From an uncultured Nocardioidaceae bacterium (lineage in GTDB: Bacteria > Actinomycetota > Actinomycetes > Propionibacteriales > Nocardioidaceae), in the NCBI GenBank assembly GCA_902805855.1, contig CADCUJ010000091.1:1-64000 (forward strand): a stretch of 64,000 nucleotides of DNA. Reading direction: 5' to 3'. The notes beneath the pieces were generated by a model that saw only the letters and a list, made by a program, of their open reading frames with translations, had not been told where the DNA came from and made no database searches. Each line of letters begins with the position of its first letter. Position 1 is the stretch's first letter. This document shows positions 48,892 to 58,726 of this stretch, in pieces. Made by a program: the position numbers and the translations under genes.

Positions 48892-50271
48892 CTAGGAGTG
48901 GGCATGGAGTGGCTTGCCGGCCAGGGCGAGGTGGGCTTCACCGATGGCCTCGCTCTGGGTCGGGTGCGCGTGCACCAGTGAGGCGACGTCGTCGGGGTAG
49001 GCCTCCCAGTTGAAGATCAGCTGCGCCTCGGCCACCAGCTCGCCGACTCGGGCGCCGACCATGTGGATCCCCACGACCGGGCCGTCCTTGCGCCGCACCA
49101 GCTTGACGAAGCCCTGGGTCTTGAGGATCTGGCTGCGGCCGTTGCCGCCGAGGTCGTAGGTCATGGTCTCGACCTGGTCGTCGCCGTACTGCGCTCGGGC
49201 GGCGCTCTCGTTGAGGCCCATCGAGGCAACCTCGGGGTCGCAGTAGGTGACCCGCGGGATCCCGGTCTCGTCGATCGGAGCCGGGTCCAGCCCGGCGATC
49301 TCCTCGGCGACGAAGATGCCCTGCTGGAACCCGCGGTGGGCCAGCTGCAGGCCGGGGACGATGTCACCGACGGCGTAGACGTTCTCGACGTTGGTGCGCA
49401 TCCGCTCGTCGGTGAGCACGAAGCCACGGTCGGTGGCCACCCCCTGCTCCTCGAACCCGAGGCCCTGCGTCGTCGGTCCGCGACCGACCGCGACCAGCAA
49501 GATCTCGGCCTCGACGGTGTCGCCGCCCTCGACGGTGACCCGGACCCCGTCCTCGGTGGTCTCGACACTCTTGAACGGGGTGCCGACCTTCGCGGTGATC
49601 TTCCGCTTGCGGAACGCACGCTCGAGCATCTTCGAGGAGTCCTCGTCCTCGGCCGCGAGCAGCCGGGGGAGGGCCTCGATGATCGTCACCTCGGCCCCGA
49701 ACGACCGCCACACGGAGGCGAACTCGCACCCGATCACGCCGCCGCCGAGCACGATGACCGACTTCGGCACCCGGTCGAGGACCAGCGCGTGGTCGGAGGT
49801 GAGCACGCGCTTGCCGTCGACCTCGAGGCCGGGAAGGGTCTTGGAGTACGAGCCGGAGGAGAGCACGACCTTCTTGCCGACGTGCCGCTGCCCGTCGACC
49901 TCGACCGTGTCGGGCGCAACCAGTCGGCCCTCGCCCTCGATCACCGTGATGCCGCGACTCTTGATCAGCCCGGTCAAGCCCTTGTACAGGCGCGTGACGA
50001 CGCCGTCCTTGTACTTGTTCACCCCGCCCATGTCGATCCCGTCGAGCGAGGCCAGCACTCCGACCTGCTCGGACTCACGGGCGCCGTCAGCGACCTCAGC
50101 CGCGTGGAGCAGCGCCTTGGTGGGGATGCACCCGACGTGCAGGCAGGTACCGCCCAGCTTGCCCTTCTCCACCAGACCGACGGAGAGACCGAGCTGCGAG
50201 GCCCGCAAGGCGCACGCGTAACCGCCGCTTCCCGCGCCGAGGATGAGTACGTCGTAGCTGGCGTCCGCCAC
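48892..50271 (-). CDS. lpdA: dihydrolipoyl dehydrogenase
   Basis: DVLILGAGSGGYACALRASQLG, GGTCLHVGCIPTKALLH, VHAHPTQSEAIGEAHLAL. Confidence 0.96.
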   Translation of the reverse strand: MADASYDVLILGAGSGGYACALRASQLGLSVGLVEKGKLGGTCLHVGCIPTKALLHAAEVADGARESEQVGVLASLDGIDMGGVNKYKDGVVTRLYKGLTGLIKSRGITVIEGEGRLVAPDTVEVDGQRHVGKKVVLSSGSYSKTLPGLEVDGKRVLTSDHALVLDRVPKSVIVLGGGVIGCEFASVWRSFGAEVTIIEALPRLLAAEDEDSSKMLERAFRKRKITAKVGTPFKSVETTEDGVRVTVEGGDTVEAEILLVAVGRGPTTQGLGFEEQGVATDRGFVLTDERMRTNVENVYAVGDIVPGLQLAHRGFQQGIFVAEEIAGLDPAPIDETGIPRVTYCDPEVASMGLNESAARAQYGDDQVETMTYDLGGNGRSQILKTQGFVKLVRRKDGPVVGIHMVGARVGELVAEAQLIFNWEAYPDDVASLVHAHPTQSEAIGEAHLALAGKPLHAHS

Positions 50272-50389
50272 CGTGCCTCCGGTTCCTGCGTGTGAGAGGT
50301 TGGCCGTCGCTCACATCTTTCCACCATCCGCCCGCATGTCCACATCGGCCCTCACCACGTCCGCCAGCCCGATGGGCCACACTGTGCGC

Positions 50390-50752
50390 ATGGGGCTCAT
50401 CGGATGGGTGAATCGGCTCGGACGTCGCCGGACTCCGCGGATGAGGCGGCCGCGGGGCAAGGGCCCGACGACCGTGCGTGGATCGAGCGCCGCCGACGAG
50501 AAGCATCTGGCGGAGTTCGCGCGAAGCAGACGCGGTGTCGAAGGCTTCGTGGAGCCGCGCACCGCGGTCAGCGACGTGACGATCATGCTCGTCGCCCACG
50601 ACGGGGAGTGGACCCGGCGGCGAGTCCCTTCGGTCGACTGGGCGCACAACTTCGCCAACCGAGCGGGAATCCCGTCCTACGACGCCGCCGTGGTCGGGTA
50701 CCCGGCCAGGATGCGGGAGTACAACCGCCGGCAGAAGCGAGGCGGAGGCTGA
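50390..50752 (+). CDS. conserved hypothetical protein
   Basis: AADEKHLAEFARSRRGVEGFVEPRTAVSDVTIMLVAHDGEWTRRRV...FANRAGIPSYDAAVVGYPARMREYNRR. Confidence 0.7.
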   Translation: MGLIGWVNRLGRRRTPRMRRPRGKGPTTVRGSSAADEKHLAEFARSRRGVEGFVEPRTAVSDVTIMLVAHDGEWTRRRVPSVDWAHNFANRAGIPSYDAAVVGYPARMREYNRRQKRGGG

Positions 50753-50759
50753 GCGGCGG

Positions 50760-52268
50760 CTATCCCCGGTGTCCGTCGGAGAGGCTTTGGGCCACCTGCA
50801 CCAGGGTCGAGACCCCGATTCCGGTTCCGCCGCTCGGTGTGTAGCCGTGCGGGCCCTTCTCGTTGAACGCGGGGCCGGCGATGTCGAGGTGGGCCCAGGT
50901 GGTGTCGCCGACGAACTCCTGAAGGAACGCCGCTGCGTAGAGCGTGCCGCCCCAGCGCTCGGAGTTGTGCTGGGCGAGGTCGGCGACCTTGCTGTTGGTG
51001 CGTACCTTCTCGGTCATCTCCGAGGTGATCGGAAGGGGCCAGAAGGCCTCGCCGGCCCGCTCACCGGCGTCCTTGATCGACTTGACGGTCTCCTCGTCGT
51101 TGCCGAGGATGCCGGCGACCCGGTCCCCGAGCGCGATCACGCAGGCACCGGTCAACGTCGCCACGTCGACGATCAGGTCAGGACTCTGCTCGGTGGCCTT
51201 CACCAGTGCATCGGCGAGGATCAAGCGTCCTTCGGCGTCGGTGTTGAGCACCTCGACGGTCTTCCCTCCGTACATGGTCAGCACGTCACCGGGACGGGTG
51301 GCGTTACCGGACACCATGTTCTCCGCCATCGGCGCGAACGTGGACACCCGCACCGGCAGCCCCAGCTCGGCGATGGCGAAGGTCGCCGCGATCACGGCGG
51401 CGGCCCCGGACATGTCGATCTTCATCGTCGTCATCGCGGCGCCGGGCTTGAGCGACAACCCGCCTGAGTCGAAGGTGATGCCCTTCCCGACGAGCGCGAG
51501 ATGCGCCTTCGCGCCGCGCGGCTTGTAGCTGAGCTCGACCAGCCTCGGCGGGTTGGCCGACGCTCGCCCCACGCCGATGATTCCGCCGTACCCGTCGGCC
51601 TCGAGCCGAGCCTCGTCGGTCACCTTCACGGTGACCTTGGCGTCCTTGTTGTCCTTGCTCGCGGTCGTGACGGCGTCGGCGAACAGCGGCGGGGTGAGAT
51701 TGCCTGCAGGCGTGTTGACCCAGTCGCGGGCCAGGCAGGTCGCCCGAGCCACCACCTGGGCGGTCTCGAGGGCGCGGCCGGCGTCCTTGCTGCGAGCCAC
51801 GTCGGACAAGATGACGACCTCGTTGGGGGTGCCCGGTGCGTCTGCGCTCTTGAAGGCGGTGAACGCGTAGGAGCCGAGGAGGTACCCGTCGGCGATCGCG
51901 CGGACGTGGTCGGCGTCGAGGGCCGGCAGCGCCAACGCGACCGTCGAGGCGTTCGACACCGACCGGGCCGCGACCCCGGCGGCACGACGTACCCTCTCGG
52001 TGGTCAGCCGGTCCCGCTCGCCGAGACCGACCAGGATCAGCAGCGGTGACTTGATCACCCCGCCGGTCGGAACGGTGGTGGTCTCACCGGCTTTCCCGGT
52101 GAAGCCCATCGTGGACAGCAACGGAGCGAACCTCCGGCCGTAGGCGGAGGCGACCCCCTCTGCGCCCGGTGCCGCTTGGAGGCCGTCCTCGGTCTGGACC
52201 ACGCCGACGACCACCACGTCGGACTTGATCTTCTCGGCTGAACCCTTGCGAAGGCTGTACGTCGTCAC
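50760..52268 (-). CDS. pepA: leucyl aminopeptidase
   Basis: LVGKGITFDSGGLSLKPGAAMTTMKIDMSGAAAVI, NTDAEGRLILADAL. Confidence 0.96.
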   Translation of the reverse strand: MTTYSLRKGSAEKIKSDVVVVGVVQTEDGLQAAPGAEGVASAYGRRFAPLLSTMGFTGKAGETTTVPTGGVIKSPLLILVGLGERDRLTTERVRRAAGVAARSVSNASTVALALPALDADHVRAIADGYLLGSYAFTAFKSADAPGTPNEVVILSDVARSKDAGRALETAQVVARATCLARDWVNTPAGNLTPPLFADAVTTASKDNKDAKVTVKVTDEARLEADGYGGIIGVGRASANPPRLVELSYKPRGAKAHLALVGKGITFDSGGLSLKPGAAMTTMKIDMSGAAAVIAATFAIAELGLPVRVSTFAPMAENMVSGNATRPGDVLTMYGGKTVEVLNTDAEGRLILADALVKATEQSPDLIVDVATLTGACVIALGDRVAGILGNDEETVKSIKDAGERAGEAFWPLPITSEMTEKVRTNSKVADLAQHNSERWGGTLYAAAFLQEFVGDTTWAHLDIAGPAFNEKGPHGYTPSGGTGIGVSTLVQVAQSLSDGHRG

Positions 52269-52312
52269 TGCTCGCCCGGCTTTCCGTCGTCCACGTTCGT
52301 CCGAAGCCTGCT

Positions 52313-52328
52313 CGAACGGCCGTTCGAA
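52313..52328. promoter_or_regulatory. SOS-box-like palindrome TCGAAC-GGCC-GTTCGA
   Basis: Exact match to the actinobacterial LexA box TCGAAC-N4-GTTCGA, embedded in a 28-bp near-perfect palindrome (52307-52334) between divergent pepA and gcvT. Confidence 0.65.
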
Positions 52329-52388
52329 CAGGCGTCCGACAGCCGATCCGCTGCCGTCCGTGCATGCTACAGAGGTAGGTTCACCCGC

Positions 52389-53507
52389 ATGCCGTCCCCC
52401 GAGCCATCCGCAGGATCGCCGAGACGATCACCGCTCCATGACCGGCACCGGGACCTCGGGGCGAAGTTCGCGGAGTTCGGCGGGTGGTCCATGCCGCTGG
52501 AGTACGCCGGGGTGGTCAAGGAGCACACGGCTGTGCGCGAGGGGGTCGGCGTCTTCGACGTGAGCCACCTCGGCAAGGCGGTCGTCCGCGGGCGTGGTGC
52601 CGCGAGGTACGTCGACGCCACCTTGTCCAACGACCTGTCCAAGATCGGACCCGGTAAGGCGCAGTACACGCTGTGCTGCGACGCCGAGTCCGGCGGGATC
52701 GTCGATGACCTGATCGCCTACCTGCACCATGACGAGCTGGTCTTCCTGGTTCCCAACGCCACGAACACCGCCGAGGTGGTGCGCCGCCTCGCGGAACAGG
52801 CGCCCGACGGGGTGCACGTGCACAACGAGCACGAGGACCGCGCGATCCTCGCTGTGCAGGGTCCCCGCAGTGACGAGCTGCTGTCCGCGGTCGGTCTGCC
52901 GGTCGGCCATGACTACATGTCCTTCGTGGAGGTCGAGCTCGATGGGGCGCCGGTGGTGGTGTGCCGCACCGGGTACACCGGCGAACGCGGCTACGAGCTG
53001 GTGATGCCGAATGCCGTCGCCGCAACAGTGTGGGACACCTTGTTCTCGGCCGGCGCGGAGCACGGTGCCACCGCCTGCGGGCTCGGCTCGCGCGACACGC
53101 TGCGCACCGAGATGGGCTACCCGCTGCACGGTCAGGACCTCAGTGTCGAGGTGACGGCGAACCAGGCCCGCCTCGGATGGGCGGTGGGGTGGAAGAAGGA
53201 CGCGTTCTGGGGTCGGCAGCAGCTGGTTGCCGAGAAGGAGTCCGGCCCGGCGCGGCTGCTGCGGGGACTGGTCGCCTCCGGACGGGCGATCCCGCGGCCG
53301 GGGATGCCGGTGTCCGGGGACGTCGACGCTGGATCGCTCGGGCGGGTCACCTCCGGCACGTTCTCACCGACGCGGAAGCAGGGGGTGGGTCTGGCTCTGC
53401 TTGACGCCGGCGTGTCCGATGGGGACGAGGTGTCGGTCGACGTACGCGGTCGGCGCGAGGTCTTCACGGTGACCAAGCCGCCCTTCGTCGAACCGCACGT
53501 CCGCTGA
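52389..53507 (+). CDS. gcvT: glycine cleavage system aminomethyltransferase
   Basis: FAEFGGWSMPLEYAGVVKEHTAVREGVGVFDVSHLGKAVVRG, CRTGYTGERGYEL, SRDTLRTEMGYPLHGQDL. Confidence 0.95.
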   Translation: MPSPEPSAGSPRRSPLHDRHRDLGAKFAEFGGWSMPLEYAGVVKEHTAVREGVGVFDVSHLGKAVVRGRGAARYVDATLSNDLSKIGPGKAQYTLCCDAESGGIVDDLIAYLHHDELVFLVPNATNTAEVVRRLAEQAPDGVHVHNEHEDRAILAVQGPRSDELLSAVGLPVGHDYMSFVEVELDGAPVVVCRTGYTGERGYELVMPNAVAATVWDTLFSAGAEHGATACGLGSRDTLRTEMGYPLHGQDLSVEVTANQARLGWAVGWKKDAFWGRQQLVAEKESGPARLLRGLVASGRAIPRPGMPVSGDVDAGSLGRVTSGTFSPTRKQGVGLALLDAGVSDGDEVSVDVRGRREVFTVTKPPFVEPHVR

Positions 53508-53549
53508 GCCCGGTGCCGGTCTCGCGGTTCGGTGATCGACCCGGTCCGG

Positions 53550-54110
53550 TCAGCCGCTCCGGCGCTCGGCCTCGGTCCTGATCTGGTCGAGCGACGCACG
53601 CACCGCGCGCTCCCAGGCGTCGGCAACCACCGCGCCCCAACGCTCACCGAGATCCCAGAGGTCGGTGCCCAGCTGACCGTCGTAGCGCAGCCGGGTGCCG
53701 TCGGGCGTCTCGGTCAGCGCGAACGTCTCCGCGACGTGGGGCACCGGGCCGCGAACCAGCCGGAACCCGATCCGTCCGGGTGGGTCGAAGCTCACCGTCT
53801 CGACGGTGGTGGCGACGAGCCCTCGCCGGATCGGCGTGTGGTGGGCGGCCAGCACCATCCCGTCCCCGCGCTCGAGGACCTCCACCTTCTCGCGCATGGC
53901 GCGTGAGGGACGAGCCGCGTAAGGAGCGGTGGCGACGTCGAAGACCACCGGTCGCGGCGCCCTGATGTCCACCTCGATCGGTCCGAGAGCACGGATGCGT
54001 CGCCCGACGCCCAGGTCGACGGTCAGGGTGCCGGTGACCAGGCCGACGTAGCCGCCGGCGGCGGCTGCCATCCCACCCGCGACCCAGGCGATGCTCCGGA
54101 CTGTGCGCAT
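53550..54110 (-). CDS. SRPBCC-like protein with N-terminal TM segment
   Basis: MRTVRSIAWVAGGMAAAAGGYVGLVTGTL... polyketide-cyclase-like fold sequence. Confidence 0.7.
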   Translation of the reverse strand: MRTVRSIAWVAGGMAAAAGGYVGLVTGTLTVDLGVGRRIRALGPIEVDIRAPRPVVFDVATAPYAARPSRAMREKVEVLERGDGMVLAAHHTPIRRGLVATTVETVSFDPPGRIGFRLVRGPVPHVAETFALTETPDGTRLRYDGQLGTDLWDLGERWGAVVADAWERAVRASLDQIRTEAERRSG

Positions 54111-54175
54111 GGTGCTCCCAGGGGACTCGGCTCGTCTCGACCCGACCAGTCTCTCGCGAGCCGACGGCTGCAGGG

Positions 54176-54964
54176 CTAGAGCAGGGCAGCGGCGACCACC
54201 GCCGTGGTGAACGACACTTCGACGCACGCACCCAGCACGTCGCCGGTCACCCCGCCGAGCCGGCGCACGCAGAGCCGGGCGAACGAGCCGCCGGCGACGA
54301 GGGCGGCGAACCCTGCCAGGGCGCTCCAGGCAAGCAGCTCACCGGACCACCTGCCGGAACCGAGCACGTAGGCCCCGAGGAAGATGACCACGGCAAACGC
54401 CGCCGTAAGGGCGGCCGCGAGGACGAGCTGGCCACGGCTGACCGAGCCCGCGACCTGTTGTCCCAACCCCGCTGACCGGGCCGGGGGCACGCCCCGCCGG
54501 CACAGGTACGGCAGCAGGGCTCGGCTGCTGAGGACGGCGACGCCGACCGCGAGCCCGGCCGTTCCCTCCGCGACGAGCTGCGCCAGTGCACCCACCTGGA
54601 GCAGCAGCGCGAGCACCAGCGCCACCACTGCGAACGGGCCGACGTCGCTCTTGCGCATGATCTCCAGTGCCGGGCCGGCGGGCTGTCTCGAGCCCAGTCC
54701 GTCGGCGGTGTCGGCCAGCCCGTCGAGGTGGATGGCACGGGTCAGGGCCGTGAGCAGCCCGACCGTCAGCGCGGCGTCGAGCAGCGGCAGGGAGCCGGCC
54801 AGGTCAAGCAGCGCGACGAACCCGGCGCCGACCACCGCGAGAAGGGCACCCACCACCGGCGCGAAGGTCATCGACCACGAGCCGACCCGCCGGTCGACCA
54901 CCTCGGGTGGTCGCACGGGCAGCACGGTGAGGGTGCCCAAGGCGAGCCGCAGCCCGTCGCTCAC
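54176..54964 (-). CDS. cobS: adenosylcobinamide-GDP ribazoletransferase
   Basis: RLALGTLTVLPV, ALTRAIHLDGLADTADGLGS, LEIMRKSDVGPFAVVALVL. Confidence 0.94.
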   Translation of the reverse strand: MSDGLRLALGTLTVLPVRPPEVVDRRVGSWSMTFAPVVGALLAVVGAGFVALLDLAGSLPLLDAALTVGLLTALTRAIHLDGLADTADGLGSRQPAGPALEIMRKSDVGPFAVVALVLALLLQVGALAQLVAEGTAGLAVGVAVLSSRALLPYLCRRGVPPARSAGLGQQVAGSVSRGQLVLAAALTAAFAVVIFLGAYVLGSGRWSGELLAWSALAGFAALVAGGSFARLCVRRLGGVTGDVLGACVEVSFTTAVVAAALL

Positions 54965-56304
54965 AACAAGACCACCCTGCCGGCGAGGCACCAGCGGACG
55001 TCCTCGGTCTCGGCGGCCACCAGGGCGTTCAGCCGGCCCAGGACGTCGCGGAAGCGCACTCCGGCATCAGTCGCCGGAACGACGCCCTGTCCGACCTCGT
55101 TGCTGACCGCGACCACCCGGCGTCGGGTCGCCCGCCAGGCCACGACCAGCGCGTCGACCTCGGCCGCGACCGCCTTCTCGGCGGTGTGCCGCCAGGTCTC
55201 GGCGTCCCAGGCGTCGTGGTGGTCCATCAGCCGGGTCAGCCACAGGGTCAGACAGTCCACGAGCAGCGGTGGTCCCTCGGCCCGCAGGAGGCTCGGCAAG
55301 TCCAGCGTCTCGACGGTGGACCAGTGGGCGGGACGCCGGTCCCGGTGGCGCCGCACTCGCTCGAGCCAGTCCGGGTCGTCGGTGGTGGGGTCCGAGGTGG
55401 CCACGTAGACGACGTCGTCGGCGTCGGCGAGCAGTCGTTCGGCCTCGCGAGACTTGCCGGAGCGGGCACCGCCGAGGACCAGCGTGCGGACCGGTCGTGC
55501 GGAACCCTCCTCGGGCCGCTCACGCAGCCGGGTCCCGTCGTCGACGACCCTGGCGCCCCAGGCGGTCAGACGGCGGGCAAGCTCGGGTGTCGGCGGGTTC
55601 CGGTGCGAGAGGTGCACGGCGACCAGGTCGGTGTCCTCGGTGACAGCCGCGACGGCTCGGAGCCGTCTGACCTGCTCGGGAAACGTCTGCAGGTCCAGGT
55701 GGTCGGTGTCGTGGGAGTCGAGGTCGCCGAACGTCTCCTCGAGGAGCACGCGGTCGAAGCTCGCGCCGCGGACCGCCTGCACGGTCTCCTCCGGCAGGGG
55801 GCCGGTGTCGGTGGCGTACAGCAGCCGGCCGGTGGCGGACGCCACGTCGTAGAGCACCGCGGAGCCAGCCGCTCCGTGTCGCGCAGCGTGCACGCGCACG
55901 TCGTAGATCCCCAGCCTCAGCCGGTCACCGGCCCGCGCCACGTGGAAGCGCACCGGCGAGTCCGGTGCCACCCACGTCCGGCACTCCTGCACCACCTCCG
56001 GCGGCCCGACCAGGTCCAGTGGGTGCTCGCTGACCCAGGAGCGGAAGAGCAGGGCGGCGGGGGCGAAGTGGTCCGGGTGGGCGTGCGTCAGCAGGATGTG
56101 ACGGAGCCCGGTGAGGTCGGTGCCCGCCCGCTGAGCGGCGTTCGGCGTCTGCGGTCCGCAGTCGAGGAGCAGCGTCTGGTCGACCAGTGCCGAGGTCTGT
56201 GCGCGGAACCGACCGGCGCCGCGCTCGGCACAGCACGACGGGCAGCCGCAGAACGCGTTCGGCCAGCCGTCGGCGGACCCGGTTCCCAGGACGACGACGT
56301 CCAT
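54961..56304 (-). CDS. metallo-beta-lactamase-fold hydrolase fused to CobU
   Basis: N-terminal DVVVLGTGSADGWPNAFCGCPSC...LLTHAHPDHFAPAALL; C-terminal RTLVLGGARSGKSREAERLL...VYVATSDPTTDD...VDCLTLWLTRLM...VVAVSNEVGQGVVP. Confidence 0.93.
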   Translation of the reverse strand: MDVVVLGTGSADGWPNAFCGCPSCCAERGAGRFRAQTSALVDQTLLLDCGPQTPNAAQRAGTDLTGLRHILLTHAHPDHFAPAALLFRSWVSEHPLDLVGPPEVVQECRTWVAPDSPVRFHVARAGDRLRLGIYDVRVHAARHGAAGSAVLYDVASATGRLLYATDTGPLPEETVQAVRGASFDRVLLEETFGDLDSHDTDHLDLQTFPEQVRRLRAVAAVTEDTDLVAVHLSHRNPPTPELARRLTAWGARVVDDGTRLRERPEEGSARPVRTLVLGGARSGKSREAERLLADADDVVYVATSDPTTDDPDWLERVRRHRDRRPAHWSTVETLDLPSLLRAEGPPLLVDCLTLWLTRLMDHHDAWDAETWRHTAEKAVAAEVDALVVAWRATRRRVVAVSNEVGQGVVPATDAGVRFRDVLGRLNALVAAETEDVRWCLAGRVVLL

Positions 56305-57095
56305 CAGCGCTCGAACACCACCGGAGCGTCGAAGGCCGCGCGCCGTGAGGCGCGTCGCAGCGCCTGGAGCAGCGCCGAGCCGGTGAGGCCGATCAGCAGG
56401 AACGACAGGACCGAGCGGCCGAGGTCCCACAGCAACGACGTGGTCACGTAGAAGACGGCATAGCGGGAGAGGTTCGCCGTCACGGGGTCGCCGGCGACGA
56501 AGCTGGTCTCGGGGCCGTAGGAGGCGAAGGGCCAGAACCACAGGTTCATCACCAGACCGAACAGCAGCCCGGCGACGAACGCGTACCCCGCCAGCACGAG
56601 TACCTCGGCGCGGCCGCTCGAGCGGGGAAGGCACCCGGCCAGGAAGCCTACCCAGCCGGCGGCGATCATCTGGAAGGGCAGCCAGGGCCCGACGCCACCG
56701 GTGATCAGGGCACCGGCGAAGATCGTCACCGCTCCGAGCACGAAGCCGAAGCCGCGCCCGAAGACCCTCCCGCCCAAGATGATCACCGCGAAGCTGGGTT
56801 CCAGGCCGGCGGTGCCGGGCCCGAGCGCGCGCAGGGCGCCACCCACCGCGGCGAGCATGCCGAGCATCGCCACCGACTTCGCGTCCATGCCTCCCGAGGT
56901 GAGCTCGGCCAGCACGATCGCGGCCAGCAGCGGGAGCACCGCCACGAACAGGAACGGCGCGTCGCCGGAGTGTGAGCTGTCCAGGGCACTGCCGGGCTCG
57001 GTGAAGAACGGCCAGCCGAACGCGACCAGGCCGATCGCCGACACCGCGGCCAGAGCCATTGTCGAGCGGCCACGAAGCGGGATCAGGTCGGTCAC
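56304..57095 (-). CDS. ECF transporter S component
   Basis: Six TM segments, GTAGLEPSFAVIILGGRVFGRGFGFVLGAVTIFAGALITGGVGPWLPFQMIAAGWVGFLAG. Confidence 0.85.
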   Translation of the reverse strand: MTDLIPLRGRSTMALAAVSAIGLVAFGWPFFTEPGSALDSSHSGDAPFLFVAVLPLLAAIVLAELTSGGMDAKSVAMLGMLAAVGGALRALGPGTAGLEPSFAVIILGGRVFGRGFGFVLGAVTIFAGALITGGVGPWLPFQMIAAGWVGFLAGCLPRSSGRAEVLVLAGYAFVAGLLFGLVMNLWFWPFASYGPETSFVAGDPVTANLSRYAVFYVTTSLLWDLGRSVLSFLLIGLTGSALLQALRRASRRAAFDAPVVFER

Positions 57096-58726
57096 AGTGA
57101 CACCTCGGTGACCTCGGCGAGCGCGGTGGCGACCTGGGTGGGGGTGAGCCAGCGTTGCGGCGCCAGGATCTTCGCGGTCTGCGGCGCGAAGGCGGGGGAC
57201 GCGGTCACCACGTCGGGCGTCGGGCCGTCCGCGACCAGCTCGCCGTCGGCGAGCACCAGGACACGGGAGGAGACCTCGGCGACCAGCTCGACGTCGTGCG
57301 TGGCCAGCACGGCGCACCGGCCGGCGTCGGCTAGGTCACGCAGGATCTCGACCAGGCGGTGCTTGGCGGTGTAGTCGAGTCCGCGGGTCGGCTCGTCGAG
57401 AAGGACCAGCGGTGGCCGCGCCGCCAGCACGACCGCGAGCGCGAGGGTCAGCCGCTGCCCCTCGGACAGGTCACGCGGATGCGCGCTGTCGGGAATGTCG
57501 GGCGAGAGCCGTTCGAGGATCGTCCGGGTGGTCCCCGCACCCACCCCGGCGTCCCGGTCCGCTTGCACGCACTCGAGCGCGACCGAGTGCGCGTAGAGCA
57601 GGTCGTTCGGCTCCTGCGGGACCAGCCCGACATGGCGCAGCAGCTCGGTGGGCTTCAGCTCGTCGGGAGCTACTCCGCCGAGGCGGACCCGGCCACTGGT
57701 CGGCCGCTTGGACCCGACCAGTGCGCGCAGCAAGGTGGACTTGCCTGCTCCGTTCCTCCCCATCAAGGCGACCACCTCACCGGGCCACAGCCCGGTCGAG
57801 ACGCCGTCGAGGACCCGCAGGCCGCGGTAGCCGGCCACCAGGTGGTCGACTCGGGCGAGGGGCTCCATCGGGGGACCCGGCGCGCGCCGCTCCGGCGTCG
57901 GCGGCCTTCGGTCGGCCAGCAGGGCGCGGACCGGAGCGGCTCGACGCCTCGCGTCGCGGACCGACAGCGGCAGCGGGCGCCAGCCGGTGACCCTGCCCAG
58001 CTCGACCACCGGGGGCGCGATCGAAGAGTCCTGCAGGACGACGGCCGGGTCGCCGTGCCGGACCGGTCGGCCGGCCCCGGGGACCAGGACCACCCGGTCG
58101 GCGTACTGCACGACACGTTCGAGGCGGTGCTCGGCGAGGACGACGGTCAGCCCCAGGTCGTGCACCAGACGCTGCAGGGTAGCCAGCACCTCCTCGGCCG
58201 CCTGCGGGTCCAGCGCCGACGTGGGCTCGTCGAGCACCAGAATTCGGGGGTGGGTGGTGAGCACCGAGCCGATCGCGACCCGCTGCTGCTGCCCCGCGGA
58301 CAGGTCGGCCAGCGGCTGGTGGCGCACGTCCGGCAGTCCCAACAGGTCGAGCGTCTCCTCCACCCGCTGGCGCATCACTGCGGCGGCCAGACCGAGGGAC
58401 TCCATCCCGTAGGCCAGCTCGTCCTCGACGGTGTCGGTGACGAAGCCGGCCAGCGGGTCCTGACCGACGAAACCCACCACGTCGGCGAGGTCACGCGGTC
58501 GGTGCCGCCGGGTGTCCCGCCCGTCGACGATCACCCGGCCGGACAGGGTGCCACCGGAGAAATGTGGCACCAGTCCGTTGATGGCTCGCAGCAGGGTGCT
58601 CTTGCCCGAGCCCGTGCGTCCGATCACCAGGCACAGCTCGCCTTCGGGGATGGTCAGCTCGACATCGGCCAGCACCGGGGCGTCGGCCTCGGCGTAGGTG
58701 AGGCCGACCTTGTCGAAGGTGATCAT
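57092..58726 (-). CDS. ECF transporter ATP-binding protein, two fused ATPase domains
   Basis: VIGRTGSGKSTLLRAINGLV and LMGRNGAGKSTLLRALVGS; two signature and Walker B motifs. Confidence 0.95.
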   Translation of the reverse strand: MITFDKVGLTYAEADAPVLADVELTIPEGELCLVIGRTGSGKSTLLRAINGLVPHFSGGTLSGRVIVDGRDTRRHRPRDLADVVGFVGQDPLAGFVTDTVEDELAYGMESLGLAAAVMRQRVEETLDLLGLPDVRHQPLADLSAGQQQRVAIGSVLTTHPRILVLDEPTSALDPQAAEEVLATLQRLVHDLGLTVVLAEHRLERVVQYADRVVLVPGAGRPVRHGDPAVVLQDSSIAPPVVELGRVTGWRPLPLSVRDARRRAAPVRALLADRRPPTPERRAPGPPMEPLARVDHLVAGYRGLRVLDGVSTGLWPGEVVALMGRNGAGKSTLLRALVGSKRPTSGRVRLGGVAPDELKPTELLRHVGLVPQEPNDLLYAHSVALECVQADRDAGVGAGTTRTILERLSPDIPDSAHPRDLSEGQRLTLALAVVLAARPPLVLLDEPTRGLDYTAKHRLVEILRDLADAGRCAVLATHDVELVAEVSSRVLVLADGELVADGPTPDVVTASPAFAPQTAKILAPQRWLTPTQVATALAEVTEVSL

